This document shows positions 1 through 9,797 of a stretch of 64,000 nt of DNA, piece by piece. The translations under genes and the position numbers were made by a program. The notes beneath the pieces were generated by a model. It had not been told where the DNA came from, ran no database searches, and saw only the letters and a list, made by a program, of their open reading frames with translations. Source of the DNA: Candidatus Gastranaerophilales bacterium (GTDB lineage Bacteria > Cyanobacteriota > Vampirovibrionia > Gastranaerophilales > Gastranaerophilaceae); the NCBI GenBank assembly GCA_947625305.1, contig CANQNW010000008.1:32695-96694 (forward strand), read 5' to 3'. Each line of letters opens with the position of its first letter. Position 1 is the stretch's first letter.

Positions 1-1
1 G

Positions 2-1795
2 TCCCGTGTTGTTTTGAAAAAACGGGGTGCTAATTACTGGGGATGCTGTCCGTTTCATAACGAAAAAACACCATCATTTTGTGTAAGCCCGCAAAAAGGG
101 ATATTTAAATGCTTCGGATGCGGTGAAGGCGGAGATGCCATTACTTTTTTAATGAAAATAAATAATCAATCTTTCGCTGAGGTTATTAAAGATTTGGCGG
201 CTCAATTCGGTATTGAACTTCCTGCATTTAAAGGTGATTCCAAACAATTTTCCGAGGAAAAACAGCAGATAAAAGATATATTATCAAAGGCTTGTGATTA
301 TTTTCATGATAATCTTTTAAATTTACCTGAAGCGCAGAGCGCCCGTGAATATCTTGAAAAAAGAGGAATAACAAAAGATATAATTGATGAATATAAATTA
401 GGGTATTCTCAAAAAGGGTTTACTGAACTTCAAAATCATTATAAAGCTGAATTTACACCGTCTATAATGGAAAAATCAGGGCTTACGGTAAAAACAGAAA
501 AAGGCGATACCGTAGATAGATTCCGCCATAGGATAATGATTCCGATACGAGACGAAGCAGGACAGGTAATTGCATTTGGTGCAAGGGCAATAGAGGCAAA
601 TCAAAATCCTAAATATTTAAATTCGCCGGATACCGTCTTATACAATAAAAGCCGTATTTTATACGGAATAGATGTCGCTAAAAATAAAATGATTCAAGAT
701 GATTTTGTTGTAATAATGGAGGGCTATTTTGATGTTATATCGGCTCAGGCGGCAGGATTAAAAAATGCAGTTGCATCTTGCGGTACTGCCCTTACAGTTG
801 ACCATGTCAAATTAATTGCAAAATATTCAAAATCAAGAAAAATATTTCTTGCTTTTGATACCGATAGTGCAGGGCTAAAGGCAACTCAAAGAAGTACAGA
901 CGTTATAAAAGAAGCATTTACGGGACTTGGTAATTTAAAAATATATGATGAAACATATTCTTCATTATCTTCAGATAAATATACCTGTGAAATAAGAGTT
1001 GTTGCCCCTTTTGACAGCAAAGACCCGGATGAATACATTCGTGAATACGGGATTGATGAATACAAAAAATATATTAAAAAAGCTCCTTTGCTTTTGGATT
1101 TTGAACTTGAGCAGGTTTTAAAAGAATATAAACCTGAATTTTCTCCAACAGATAAGTTAAAACTTGTTAAAAAAATCATGCCTTTAATCGAGGAAATTCC
1201 AAACAATATAGTTCAAAATGAATATATAAGGTTAATTTCTGACAGAATTAACATAGATGAAAAAGCAATGATTAGGGAGGTTAACAGAAGTAAGATGATG
1301 AACACTCTTGAAAATAAAGACTTTTCAGGAATTGTAACAAAATCTTCAAATATCAGTGAAAAAGCACAAAAAAATTTATTATCCTTGTTTCTAATCTGTG
1401 AAAGCAATGCAGATAAAAAATATTTATCAGAAATAGTAAAGGATGTTCAATTTACAGATAAAAATTTAATTATTATTCAACAGACAATTGACAAATTGTT
1501 ATGTCAGGTAAATAATAAAGTGGAAAATTTAATACAAGCCCTGTATAGACAATTTGCCGAGGATAATCAATTAAAGGATATAATTACAGATTTAATATAT
1601 ATAAGTGAAAGCTTTAAAAACCTTTCTGAGAGTGATTTTAAAGCTGCAGCAAGAGAAAACAAAGCTAAAATTCTGCGCTGTCAGAATGATTTTGAGAAAA
1701 AAGAACTTGTGTCAAAATCTAAAAGCTTGAATGATGATGATGTAGAATCAATGCAATATCAAATGCAGCTGCGAGAAAAACTAAGAAACAAATAA
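2..1795 (+). CDS. dnaG: DNA primase DnaG (5' end outside window)
   Basis: Makes RNA primers for replication at the fork. The reading frame is open back to base 2 (S-R-V-V-L-K-K-R-G...), so the true start lies upstream and the TTG at 14 is not the start. The N-terminal zinc-binding domain is visible as CPFH followed 18 residues later by CFGC, with the conserved FHNEKTPSF stretch. The catalytic TOPRIM core shows the acidic motifs VVIMEGYFD and AFDTDSAG. The C-terminal third is lysine-rich and poorly conserved, as expected for the helicase-interaction region. The stop is 19 bp before rpoD, the classical dnaG-rpoD arrangement, so the two are probably cotranscribed. Confidence 0.96.
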   Translation, partial: SRVVLKKRGANYWGCCPFHNEKTPSFCVSPQKGIFKCFGCGEGGDAITFLMKINNQSFAEVIKDLAAQFGIELPAFKGDSKQFSEEKQQIKDILSKACDYFHDNLLNLPEAQSAREYLEKRGITKDIIDEYKLGYSQKGFTELQNHYKAEFTPSIMEKSGLTVKTEKGDTVDRFRHRIMIPIRDEAGQVIAFGARAIEANQNPKYLNSPDTVLYNKSRILYGIDVAKNKMIQDDFVVIMEGYFDVISAQAAGLKNAVASCGTALTVDHVKLIAKYSKSRKIFLAFDTDSAGLKATQRSTDVIKEAFTGLGNLKIYDETYSSLSSDKYTCEIRVVAPFDSKDPDEYIREYGIDEYKKYIKKAPLLLDFELEQVLKEYKPEFSPTDKLKLVKKIMPLIEEIPNNIVQNEYIRLISDRINIDEKAMIREVNRSKMMNTLENKDFSGIVTKSSNISEKAQKNLLSLFLICESNADKKYLSEIVKDVQFTDKNLIIIQQTIDKLLCQVNNKVENLIQALYRQFAEDNQLKDIITDLIYISESFKNLSESDFKAAARENKAKILRCQNDFEKKELVSKSKSLNDDDVESMQYQMQLREKLRNK

Positions 1796-1814
1796 CAATT
1801 GGAGAATATAACAA

Positions 1815-2924
1815 ATGAGTAAAAAGAAAATGTCAGATTTATCAGTTGTAGGGATGCTAGAGGAAGAGGAAAATATGGAGAGTGATACAAACGAAACCTC
1901 CGGTATTATTCTTATGACTGAACCTGATTCTATCAGCCGAGACGGTATGGATGTTCTTATGAACTCTGAACGTAATAAAATTATTGATACTATGGAAAAT
2001 GAAGATTTGTTTTCTTCTGATATAACTGATGAAGACGAAGATGATGACGTATCTATAACAGATGCGCTCTTACCTAAAGGTGTTTCGTTTGATGACCCTG
2101 TAAGAATGTATTTAAGAGAAATCGGAAGAATTAAATTATTAACAGCAGAACAAGAAATTGACCTTGCTAAAAAGATTATACAAGGCGGAAATGCAGGTGT
2201 TATTGCTAAAAGAAAATTAGTTCAAGCGAATCTAAGACTTGTTGTAAGTATCGCTAAAAAATATGTCGGCAGAGGCATGTTATTCTTAGACCTTATACAA
2301 GAGGGTAACTTAGGATTAATCAGAGCAGCTGAAAAATTTGACCATGAAAGAGGTTATAAGTTCTCTACATATGCTACTTGGTGGATTAGACAAGCTATCA
2401 CAAGAGCAATTGCTGATCAGGCAAGAACAATCAGAATTCCTGTTCATATGGTTGAAACAATTAATAAACTTAAAAAAGTTACAAGAAAATTAGCGCAGGA
2501 ACTCTCTCGTAAACCTACGGAAGAAGAACTTGCGGTTGAAATGAATATTTCTGTTCCAAAACTTAGAGAAATTATTAAAGTTGCTCAAGAACCTTTATCT
2601 CTTGAAACACCTATCGGAAAAGAAGAAGATTCAAGACTGGGTGATTTTATTGAAGATAAAGAAGCTGATGCTCCCGTTAAAACTGTTGCGCAGGAACTCT
2701 TAAGAGAAGACTTAGCTGAAGTTTTAAGCGGTTTATCTCCGAGAGAAAGAGATGTTCTTCGTTTAAGATTTGGTATGGATGACGGAAGACAAAGAACCTT
2801 GGAAGAAGTCGGACAATTATTCGGAGTAACAAGAGAACGTATCAGACAAATAGAAGCAAAGGCTTTAAGAAAACTCAGACATCCGAACAGAAGTAAACGA
2901 TTAAAAGAATATATTGAAGTTTAA
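1815..2924 (+). CDS. rpoD: RNA polymerase primary sigma factor (sigma-70 family)
   Basis: Primary sigma factor recognising -35/-10 promoters. After an acidic, poorly conserved N-terminus (about residues 1-90) come region 1.2 ([16 protein letters not shown]), region 2 with the core-binding and -10 recognition helices ([40 protein letters not shown]), region 3, and region 4 with the -35 helix-turn-helix ([20 protein letters not shown]). At 369 residues it is the short group-1 size typical of cyanobacteria and Firmicutes. It follows dnaG directly and is closed by a strong terminator. Most -10 boxes seen in this window are TATAAT, consistent with this sigma type. Confidence 0.97.
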   Translation: MSKKKMSDLSVVGMLEEEENMESDTNETSGIILMTEPDSISRDGMDVLMNSERNKIIDTMENEDLFSSDITDEDEDDDVSITDALLPKGVSFDDPVRMYLREIGRIKLLTAEQEIDLAKKIIQGGNAGVIAKRKLVQANLRLVVSIAKKYVGRGMLFLDLIQEGNLGLIRAAEKFDHERGYKFSTYATWWIRQAITRAIADQARTIRIPVHMVETINKLKKVTRKLAQELSRKPTEEELAVEMNISVPKLREIIKVAQEPLSLETPIGKEEDSRLGDFIEDKEADAPVKTVAQELLREDLAEVLSGLSPRERDVLRLRFGMDDGRQRTLEEVGQLFGVTRERIRQIEAKALRKLRHPNRSKRLKEYIEV

Positions 2925-2929
2925 AATTT

Positions 2930-2960
2930 AAGCGGGCTTATTTAATAAGCCCGCTTTTAC
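2930..2960 (+). terminator. Rho-independent terminator of dnaG-rpoD
   Basis: An 11-bp perfect stem (AAGCGGGCTTA at 2930-2940 with TAAGCCCGCTT at 2946-2956) and a short AT loop is followed by TTTT-type sequence, 5 bp after the rpoD stop. Confidence 0.9.
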
Positions 2961-2989
2961 ATGTATTTGATTTAATAATTTTTGAATAG

Positions 2990-2995
2990 TATCAT
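2990..2995 (+). promoter_or_regulatory. -10 box of a probable leaderless promoter for the AsmA-like gene
   Basis: TATCAT lies exactly 6 bases before the ATG at 3002, placing the transcription start at or next to the A of ATG. No Shine-Dalgarno sequence precedes the gene. Confidence 0.5.
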
Positions 2996-3001
2996 AATTT
3001 T

Positions 3002-5638
3002 ATGAAAGTATTGAAAAAGCTTTTAAAAATAATATTTTTATTCTTTGTTGTAATATTTATATTTTTATATTGCGCATTTCTTTTTATACTTCCTCCTATC
3101 TTTAATAATTCACAAATTGTAGATAAAATAGAACAAATTATTAAAGATAAAAATAATTTAAACATTGACATTGATAATTTAAGGTTAACAACTTATCCTA
3201 ATTTATCTTTTAAAATTAAGGCAAAACATTTATCGTTAATTAGCAATAATCATGCACATGCTGTCAATCTTGATAATATTGCTATTTTTTATAATTTATT
3301 CAGTAAAAAAATGAATAAAATTATCTCTGATTATATTTACATTGAACCTGACACTTTAAGTGAAATTTTTTCAAATAAAAAATCAGACAATAAACCGCTT
3401 GAAATTGATTTATCAATTTTTCCTTATGTTAATGTAAAAAAAATTGAAATAAATAATTATAAATCCGAAAAAGATTATTTCCTGATTACAATTAATAATA
3501 TTGAAGGAAAAAGAAAAAAGAATAACTATAATTTTAGTTTTAACTCTGATCTTACATCATCAAATCTTAAAAATCCCGTTTTTATAAAATCAGAAAATAA
3601 CATATATATAAATAACAGCGGAATATATGCAAAAAACTTAGATATAATGTTTGGCAGTGCTAAACTTGAATTTGACGGTAAGATTATAGATAAAAACAAA
3701 AAATCGGACTTGAAAATTATCGGAAATAATATACCAGTATCTGATTTAGAGACATCTTTATTATATTTTCAAAAACTGAAGAAAAAAGGCAAGGTATTTA
3801 TTGAGAATTTTTATGATTTTTCAGGGGATATAGATGTTAATTTGTTGTATAAAGACGGCGGTTTTTACGGTGCTTGCGTTGCTAATAATTTAAAGGCTTC
3901 AACTGTACTATTTAATGTCCCCGTAAGTTTTAATAAGGCAGTTTTTAATTTTGAAAATAGAACCGTAAAATCAAATTCCTTCGGATTAATCGGCGGAGAA
4001 AAACTATATTCTTCCTTTGAATTAAGCGATTTAGCTACCGATAAACAAAAAGTAAAAGGCAGTGTAAAAGCGCAATTATCAGATAAAATAGTTGATAAAT
4101 ATGTCCCTCAAACAAGATTAAAGGGCAGCGCTGATGTTAGTGTTGATTATACCGTTCAAAAAGGGATTATAAATGTTAATTATCTTTTAAAATTAAGTCA
4201 GGGCTCTGATTTATATTATAAAAATGCTAATTTGGGGTTAGAAAATATAAACAGAAGACTTTTTGTTAAAACTGTTAAAACTCCGGAAAAACTTGTTATA
4301 ACTAATTATGATTATTCAATAGTTGACTCGGGAGAGATAACAAATATTCTTTTAGGTGAAGGTTTACTTCTTAAAGATAACTCTCATCTTGCTTTAAATT
4401 ACATAACCTGTAAAACAAACGGATATGCCCCCGTTTCCATTACGGGGTCTTTCGGAAAATATGTTGACGGCGGTTATTTTGACGGTGATTTAAAATATAA
4501 TGCTAAAGATGAAAGAATAACGGGAAATTTTACCGTTGTTGATTCAAAATATAAAGATTTTTACTTAAAAAAAGCTGTTATTACCGCAAATGATAATGTA
4601 ATGAAAATATTAGCCGATGGAACTTATGATAATTCCGAATTTAATTGGGATTTATCGGCAAAAAATGATTTCAGAAAGAAAATTCATATTTATAATATGG
4701 ACTTTTTCCTTGATGAATTGGTTGTAAATACTGCAAAGACAACATCAAAATTAAAAACTAAAGATATTGATATCCCTGATTCCGTGGAAGATATAAAAAT
4801 TGATATTGATAAATGGCAGATTAAAATGAATAAAATATCCAAAAACAGGATAGTTGTTACGGATATTTTAATGTCAGGAAGCTTAAAAGATGATGTATTT
4901 AAATTTTCAATGCCCTCTGTTAAATTTGCGGATGGCACATTAAATGCAAAGGGGAAGTATAATTTTTCAAATCATTCTGCTTTTGTTGATTTTAATGCAA
5001 ATAACATAAATTCAGATATTGTAGCTGATGTGTTATTTAATTTGCCGGATGAAATCCACGGCTTTGCCTCTGCTAAATTTCATGCGCAAACTGAGGCGAA
5101 CTTAAGCAATATAAAAGCCCATGCGGATTTTGAAATAAAAGACGGTTACTTATTAAAACTCGGCAGTACGGAGTTTATGATAAAAAAATCAAGAAAATTA
5201 AAACGACCGATAAAAATAAGAATATCAGACATTATAAATGTAGATATTACTAAATCAAAAGCACTAAGCTCCGATATAAAAGGAAGTTTTGATATTGATA
5301 ATTATGATATGAAAGATTTAAAATTAACTTCTCAGCAGAAATATTTATCTTTGCTTATAGAAGGGGATTACGATATTAAAGATCAGGATGCTAATTTAAA
5401 GTTGTGGGGCAGGTATAATAAATCTGCTGAAAAAGGCATAAGAATAATGTATGTTCCGCTTTCTTGGATAATAAAGATTGTATTTCGCCCTGAAAAAACC
5501 ATGGATATCTACAAAGATAAAATAGAAGAAGTTCCCTCCGTAATCTCAAAGCCTGAAGATGAACAGGCATTTAGAGTTAAGCTTAAAGGAAATCTTAACA
5601 ACAATAATGTGAAGGTTGAACTAAAAAGAATAATTTAG
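3002..5638 (+). CDS. Large AsmA-like envelope protein
   Basis: An 878-residue protein with one N-terminal membrane anchor (about residues 8-33, [20 protein letters not shown]) and then a long beta-rich, Lys/Asn/Asp-rich region facing the periplasm. The layout, with repeated beta segments and a conserved final block (about residues 790-878), matches AsmA/TamB-like proteins. Those proteins are proposed to carry phospholipids between the two membranes of diderm bacteria; that role is family knowledge, not shown here. No Shine-Dalgarno; probably leaderless. Its stop overlaps the convergent ribH stop by 4 bp. The exact AsmA subfamily cannot be decided by eye. Confidence 0.75.
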   Translation: MKVLKKLLKIIFLFFVVIFIFLYCAFLFILPPIFNNSQIVDKIEQIIKDKNNLNIDIDNLRLTTYPNLSFKIKAKHLSLISNNHAHAVNLDNIAIFYNLFSKKMNKIISDYIYIEPDTLSEIFSNKKSDNKPLEIDLSIFPYVNVKKIEINNYKSEKDYFLITINNIEGKRKKNNYNFSFNSDLTSSNLKNPVFIKSENNIYINNSGIYAKNLDIMFGSAKLEFDGKIIDKNKKSDLKIIGNNIPVSDLETSLLYFQKLKKKGKVFIENFYDFSGDIDVNLLYKDGGFYGACVANNLKASTVLFNVPVSFNKAVFNFENRTVKSNSFGLIGGEKLYSSFELSDLATDKQKVKGSVKAQLSDKIVDKYVPQTRLKGSADVSVDYTVQKGIINVNYLLKLSQGSDLYYKNANLGLENINRRLFVKTVKTPEKLVITNYDYSIVDSGEITNILLGEGLLLKDNSHLALNYITCKTNGYAPVSITGSFGKYVDGGYFDGDLKYNAKDERITGNFTVVDSKYKDFYLKKAVITANDNVMKILADGTYDNSEFNWDLSAKNDFRKKIHIYNMDFFLDELVVNTAKTTSKLKTKDIDIPDSVEDIKIDIDKWQIKMNKISKNRIVVTDILMSGSLKDDVFKFSMPSVKFADGTLNAKGKYNFSNHSAFVDFNANNINSDIVADVLFNLPDEIHGFASAKFHAQTEANLSNIKAHADFEIKDGYLLKLGSTEFMIKKSRKLKRPIKIRISDIINVDITKSKALSSDIKGSFDIDNYDMKDLKLTSQQKYLSLLIEGDYDIKDQDANLKLWGRYNKSAEKGIRIMYVPLSWIIKIVFRPEKTMDIYKDKIEEVPSVISKPEDEQAFRVKLKGNLNNNNVKVELKRII

Positions 5639-6099
5639 ATAACGGTTAATAAATTAGCCATTTCGATAGCTGATTTAGCCGCATCTGCACCTTTATTGCC
5701 CGCTTTTGTTCCTGCTCTTTCGATTGCCTGTTCAATGTTATCGCAGGTTAAAACACCAAAGATAACAGGTATTGAGGTTTCAAGGCTGACAGAAGCAACA
5801 CCTTTTGATACTTCAGCGCAAACATAATCGTAATGTGAAGTTGAACCTTTTATAACTGCGCCAAGTGTTATAATTGCACTATATTTTCCGCTTAAAGCTG
5901 CTCTTTTAGAAGCCAGCGGGATTTCGAATGCCCCCGGCACCCAAATTATATCTATATTATTTTCTTTAACTCCGTGGCGGATTAATTCATCTACGGCTCC
6001 TGATAACAGTTTAGAACCTATAAATTCATTAAATCTTGCTATTACTATACAAAACTTTTCATTTTTAACCGTTAGCATTCCTTCAATTATGTTTGTCAT
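5635..6099 (-). CDS. ribH: 6,7-dimethyl-8-ribityllumazine synthase
   Basis: Penultimate step of riboflavin synthesis, condensing the ribityl-pyrimidinedione with dihydroxybutanone phosphate. At 154 residues it is normal family length. Family blocks are clear: [12 protein letters not shown] near the N-terminus, [30 protein letters not shown] (substrate binding and catalytic region) and [20 protein letters not shown]. It starts from an ATG behind AAGGAG. The stop overlaps the AsmA-like gene tail to tail. It stands alone rather than in a rib operon; ribF is 0.6 kb away on the same strand. Its upstream region carries two inverted repeats that may be operators. Confidence 0.96.
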   Translation of the reverse strand: MTNIIEGMLTVKNEKFCIVIARFNEFIGSKLLSGAVDELIRHGVKENNIDIIWVPGAFEIPLASKRAALSGKYSAIITLGAVIKGSTSHYDYVCAEVSKGVASVSLETSIPVIFGVLTCDNIEQAIERAGTKAGNKGADAAKSAIEMANLLTVI

Positions 6100-6130
6100 A
6101 ATATCTCCTTATGAATTTTCATAACTTGAT

Positions 6131-6194
6131 TTTACAATAGTGTAAATCAATATTAAAGTTTTATATATAAAGTTTTACATGATTTTATGTAAAA
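6131..6194. promoter_or_regulatory. Two TTTACA/TGTAAA inverted repeats between divergent genes
   Basis: TTTACA-ATAG-TGTAAA (6131-6146) and TTTTACAT-GATTTT-ATGTAAAA (6173-6194) are perfect inverted repeats with the same half-site. A third half-site (ATGTAAA) follows near 6198. They lie between ribH and the divergent gene at 6281, where operators are expected. The cognate regulator is unknown. In sequence this AT-rich, chance is not excluded. Confidence 0.35.
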
Positions 6195-6280
6195 AAATGT
6201 AAATTGGTATTATTTTCTTGTAAATTTTTTTAAGTGCAATTTTTTATATATTATATAATAAGAAAAGGAGATTTTTAAGT

Positions 6281-6658
6281 ATGGAAATTCAGAATGTAAG
6301 TGCAGCAACGGCAATGGGACCTGTCAGTTCAGCTAATATGCCAATAGAATATGCCCCGAAAGTAGATTTATCAACTCCGCAAGATACTGTGGAATTTAGT
6401 TCAAAAAATCCTGTTAAGGAAAAAGTTTCAACCGCTAAAAAAATCGGAGTTGGTCTTGCTTCGGCTATTGTTCCCGGAATTGGTCAATTCTGTAATGGGC
6501 AAGGGGGAAAAGGTGTTGCTCATCTGCTTGCTAATTTTGCGTTAAGAACAGGAACGGGAGCATTTATAGCTTTATGTCCTCCTCTTGCAATCGCTTGCGG
6601 AGTCGGCAGTTTAGTTTTAGGTATTGCTTCAATTGTTGATGCGGTTAAAAATGCATAA
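6281..6658 (+). CDS. Small putative membrane protein of unknown function
   Basis: A 125-residue protein that I do not recognise. The first 55 residues are polar and Ser/Pro/Ala-rich, resembling the N-termini of the proteins at 16375, 17906 and 30037. The rest is glycine- and alanine-rich with two hydrophobic stretches (about 58-75 and 85-118, ending GSLVLGIASIVDAV). A PGIGQFxNGQGGKG motif resembles the PGxGQxYNG signature of small TM2/DUF5683-type membrane proteins, but that is only a resemblance. A good Shine-Dalgarno (AAGGAG) precedes the ATG and a strong hairpin terminator follows, so it is a real, separately transcribed gene. Confidence 0.7.
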   Translation: MEIQNVSAATAMGPVSSANMPIEYAPKVDLSTPQDTVEFSSKNPVKEKVSTAKKIGVGLASAIVPGIGQFCNGQGGKGVAHLLANFALRTGTGAFIALCPPLAIACGVGSLVLGIASIVDAVKNA

Positions 6659-6675
6659 TTTTTAATAGCTATAGT

Positions 6676-6708
6676 AAAAAGAGAGCTTTTACAGCTCTCT
6701 TTTTATTT
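6676..6708. terminator. Bidirectional terminator
   Basis: AAAAAGAGAGCT (6676-6687) pairs with AGCTCTCTTTTT (6693-6704) around a 5-base loop. It serves the + gene ending at 6658 and overlaps the stop of the convergent ribF gene. Confidence 0.85.
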
Positions 6709-7620
6709 TATGTAATATTTATATATTTCCGTAAATGCAATATCTCTTACTATTTGAGCTTTTAATTTCTCAATACTTTCAAATTTCATTTGATTACGAA
6801 TTTTTGTTATAAAAGAAATTTTTAAATTTTTTCCGTATATATTTTGATTTAATCCCAAAATATGAACTTCCGTTTTAAGATTATTTATGTTATCAACCGT
6901 CGGAGCAAAGCCGTAGTTTAATATTCCGTTATATTTTTTGTTATCTACCGTAACCGTGACGAAATAAACTCCGTGCGGGATGTTAATTTTATCTTCGGGA
7001 TAAATAATATTTGCACTTGGAAATCCTAGTTTTGCTGCCAGATGGTCGCCTTCAATTACTGTTCCTTTTATAAAAAATCTGTAGCCCAAAAGCTTTTCGC
7101 TGTCGGGGAAATTACCAAGCTGTATATAATTTCTGATAACAGAGCAGCTTACAATGTTATTATTAACAACAAAAGGCGGGACTTCAAAGTATTTATAATT
7201 ATATTTTTCTTTATTTTGTTTTAAAAGTTCTCCGTTTCCTTCTCCTTTAAATCCGAAGGAATGATTAAACCCTGTTGTTATTGCTATGGGAGAAAAATAT
7301 TTAATTAAAATATTTTCAATATAATCTTGCGCTTTAATGTGGGAATATTTTTCAAAATCAAGAATAACTGTATTATCTATGCCTATTTTTGCCAAAATTT
7401 CAAGTTTTTCATCAAGTGTTAAAATCTGAGGAATTTTTGCATCCGTAAGGTAGTTAAGCGGATGTTCTTTAAAAATAATGACGGTAGAAACACTGTTATG
7501 TTCTTTTGCAACATGAATTGCATTTTTAAGAACTACCCTATGCCCTAAATGCAATCCGTCAAAAAAACCCAGCGCAAGTGATGAATTTTGTATAAAAGTT
7601 AAATCATTATATATATTCAT
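6703..7620 (-). CDS. ribF: Bifunctional riboflavin kinase / FAD synthetase
   Basis: Converts riboflavin to FMN and FMN to FAD. The N-terminal nucleotidyltransferase half shows the HIGH-like motif GFFDGLHLGHR (about residues 18-28). The C-terminal flavokinase half shows GTVIEGDHLAAKLGFPSAN, with the conserved GxxLG(F/Y)PTxN-type metal/ATP loop carrying Ser instead of Thr. At 305 residues it is normal length. There is no Shine-Dalgarno; TATAAT ends 6 bases before the ATG, so a leaderless mRNA is likely. It pairs functionally with nearby ribH. Confidence 0.95.
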   Translation of the reverse strand: MNIYNDLTFIQNSSLALGFFDGLHLGHRVVLKNAIHVAKEHNSVSTVIIFKEHPLNYLTDAKIPQILTLDEKLEILAKIGIDNTVILDFEKYSHIKAQDYIENILIKYFSPIAITTGFNHSFGFKGEGNGELLKQNKEKYNYKYFEVPPFVVNNNIVSCSVIRNYIQLGNFPDSEKLLGYRFFIKGTVIEGDHLAAKLGFPSANIIYPEDKINIPHGVYFVTVTVDNKKYNGILNYGFAPTVDNINNLKTEVHILGLNQNIYGKNLKISFITKIRNQMKFESIEKLKAQIVRDIAFTEIYKYYIK

Positions 7621-7626
7621 AACCTA

Positions 7627-7632
7627 ATTATA
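7627..7632 (-). promoter_or_regulatory. -10 box of a probable leaderless promoter for ribF
   Basis: On the minus strand TATAAT is separated from the ribF ATG by exactly 6 bases (TAGGTT), with no room for a 5' leader. Confidence 0.6.
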
Positions 7633-7675
7633 GACAAAAATAAAAAATTGTAGAATACTGAATAATAGAGGTTAT

Positions 7676-9784
7676 ATGAAAGGACATAAATCATTTATTA
7701 ATCATCATCATAAGACTGACTGTGTATTTGACAGCTGGCATAATCATTTTGGTGCGTATTTTACCTGCAGCGGGGATATTGTATTTAAAATATTTACATT
7801 TCAAGAGGTTAAAACCGTTTATTTGGAAGTAAAACCCGAGGGTAAACCCATTCAAAAATTTACAATGGAACATTTCGGGCTTGGAATTTGGCAGTATGTT
7901 TTAAAAGAAGGAATTGTTAAAGAGGGCGACAGATATAGATTTATTCTTGACTTAAAGGATGAGTTAATCCCTGTTAAAGACCCTTGTTCCATGTATCAGG
8001 ATGCTTATTTTAAATGGTCAAGACTGTATAACCATGCTTCATTTAATTGGACTGACGATAACTGGATGGAAGGACAAAATCATAAAAGAATAAGCAGATT
8101 ATCTAATCAGACAAATAAACTCTCGCCCGTTGAAAGCTTAAGAATATATGAACTCCATATCGGTACATTTACGGATGAAGGAACTTTTTTATCTGCTATA
8201 CCGCAACTTCAAAGGATATCTAATGACCTTCATTTTAATGCTATAGAGATTATGCCAGTTGAAAACACTTATTCATTTAACTGGGGTTATGACGGAGTTG
8301 ACAAGTATGCCCCAAATCATACATACGGAACTCCTGATGATTTAAAGGCATTGATTGATTATGCTCACAGCCTTAATTTGAATGTAATAATGGATGTAGT
8401 ACCAAATCATCTCGGGCCTGATATTGCTCAATTACAAAAGACAGGGCCTTATATAGAAGGTGATAACTGCTTTGGATATAAATTTAATTTTGAAAAAGAT
8501 GAATTCTGCCCCCGTGTAAGGGATTTTATAATTGGTGCTGCGCTGAATTGGATTGTTAATTATCACTGTGACGGATTAAGAGTTGATATGACAAAATTTA
8601 TGTGCAGTGATTTTACAATGAAACAAATGGCGGCAGAAATTAATTTTCATGCACCTGATGCATTCTTAATTGCTGAGGACGGCAGAGATAATGATAACAG
8701 GGTTACAAAACCTTTCAGCCCGTCAGATTTGGAAGAAAATGAACTCAATCATCAAAAATTTATAGACAGAATTAAAAAAAATGATGTTTCATTATCTGCA
8801 TTAGGTTTTGACACGGAGTGGGATTTTCCTTTTCATAAACAGATTGCAGCTTCTGTTTTAGGTATTTGGGATTGCAGACAGAAAAATCTTTGTGCTTTTG
8901 ATTATTCACTTCGTGATGCACAATCAAGAGTTAAATATCCGATGAGCCACGATGAGATAGGTAATGTCGACGGCACAAGGCTTATACCTAAGATTATGAC
9001 AAACGAGTTAAATCTTAACGAAAAAGTTTGTGAATGCTGTCATACTATGAAATGCAAACTTGCTGCTCATGCTGCTCATAATATATTAGAGGCGCTTGTT
9101 ACAGGCAGGCTTGAAAAAATGTCCGATGAAGAAAGGCTTAATTTCTTTAAAATAAATAATCTTGAGGCTGATTTTACAATAGAAGAAATCCATAACGCAT
9201 ATATAAAAGCATTTAATATGCATAAGCTTGCAGTCGGTAAAGTTTATTCAATTCCGGGGCCGAAAATGATTTTTCAAGGGGATGAATCTGCGGATATTTC
9301 GTATTTTAAGTTTTTTAGGAAATTTTCTACAGGCCCCGAACCATATTTAAGAGAAAAAGGATATGAACCCGGATTGCCTGCTTTCCTTGACTCTAAAAGA
9401 TTTAAGGTTAAACCTTGCGATAAGTACAGGTATTTAAATACTGCAATGGAGGAATTTATTAAAGATTTAAATCTATTGTGCGAGAAAAATATTGCGCTTG
9501 CCTCCGGGCATATTGAAAAAACGGTTGTTCAGGAACAATCAGATATCCACGGAATATATTGCAGAAAAATTTATAATGAAATCTGTTCGGTTTCTAACTT
9601 CTCAAATCAACCGTATACAAGATACGGATTAATGTTCCCTAAAGGACAGTGGCGAGAAGTCTTAAATTCAGACAACATTAAATACGGCGGTGAAGGTAAA
9701 TTCATAAATGATGATATTAAAGAGCAGTTTTCATATTTTTCCATTGCCCCTTACGGAATTATCTTCTTTGAAAGATATGCGTAA
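7676..9784 (+). CDS. GH13 alpha-amylase family glycosidase (branching-enzyme/trehalohydrolase-like)
   Basis: Acts on alpha-1,4-glucans. An N-terminal beta-sandwich (about 1-150) precedes a TIM-barrel with the four GH13 regions: DVVPNHLG (region I), GLRVDMTK with the Asp nucleophile (II), LIAEDGRD with the acid/base Glu (III) and MSHDEIGN with the third Asp (IV). The YELHIGTFTDEGTF segment and overall plan resemble glycogen branching enzyme GlgB and malto-oligosyltrehalose trehalohydrolase TreZ; sequence alone does not separate these. An insertion of about 70 residues after region IV (with CECCHTMKCK) is unusual. GAGG lies 5 bases before the ATG. Together with the GH57 enzyme at 57542 it suggests glycogen storage. 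Confidence 0.85.
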   Translation: MKGHKSFINHHHKTDCVFDSWHNHFGAYFTCSGDIVFKIFTFQEVKTVYLEVKPEGKPIQKFTMEHFGLGIWQYVLKEGIVKEGDRYRFILDLKDELIPVKDPCSMYQDAYFKWSRLYNHASFNWTDDNWMEGQNHKRISRLSNQTNKLSPVESLRIYELHIGTFTDEGTFLSAIPQLQRISNDLHFNAIEIMPVENTYSFNWGYDGVDKYAPNHTYGTPDDLKALIDYAHSLNLNVIMDVVPNHLGPDIAQLQKTGPYIEGDNCFGYKFNFEKDEFCPRVRDFIIGAALNWIVNYHCDGLRVDMTKFMCSDFTMKQMAAEINFHAPDAFLIAEDGRDNDNRVTKPFSPSDLEENELNHQKFIDRIKKNDVSLSALGFDTEWDFPFHKQIAASVLGIWDCRQKNLCAFDYSLRDAQSRVKYPMSHDEIGNVDGTRLIPKIMTNELNLNEKVCECCHTMKCKLAAHAAHNILEALVTGRLEKMSDEERLNFFKINNLEADFTIEEIHNAYIKAFNMHKLAVGKVYSIPGPKMIFQGDESADISYFKFFRKFSTGPEPYLREKGYEPGLPAFLDSKRFKVKPCDKYRYLNTAMEEFIKDLNLLCEKNIALASGHIEKTVVQEQSDIHGIYCRKIYNEICSVSNFSNQPYTRYGLMFPKGQWREVLNSDNIKYGGEGKFINDDIKEQFSYFSIAPYGIIFFERYA

Positions 9785-9797
9785 TGTTTGTAATAAT

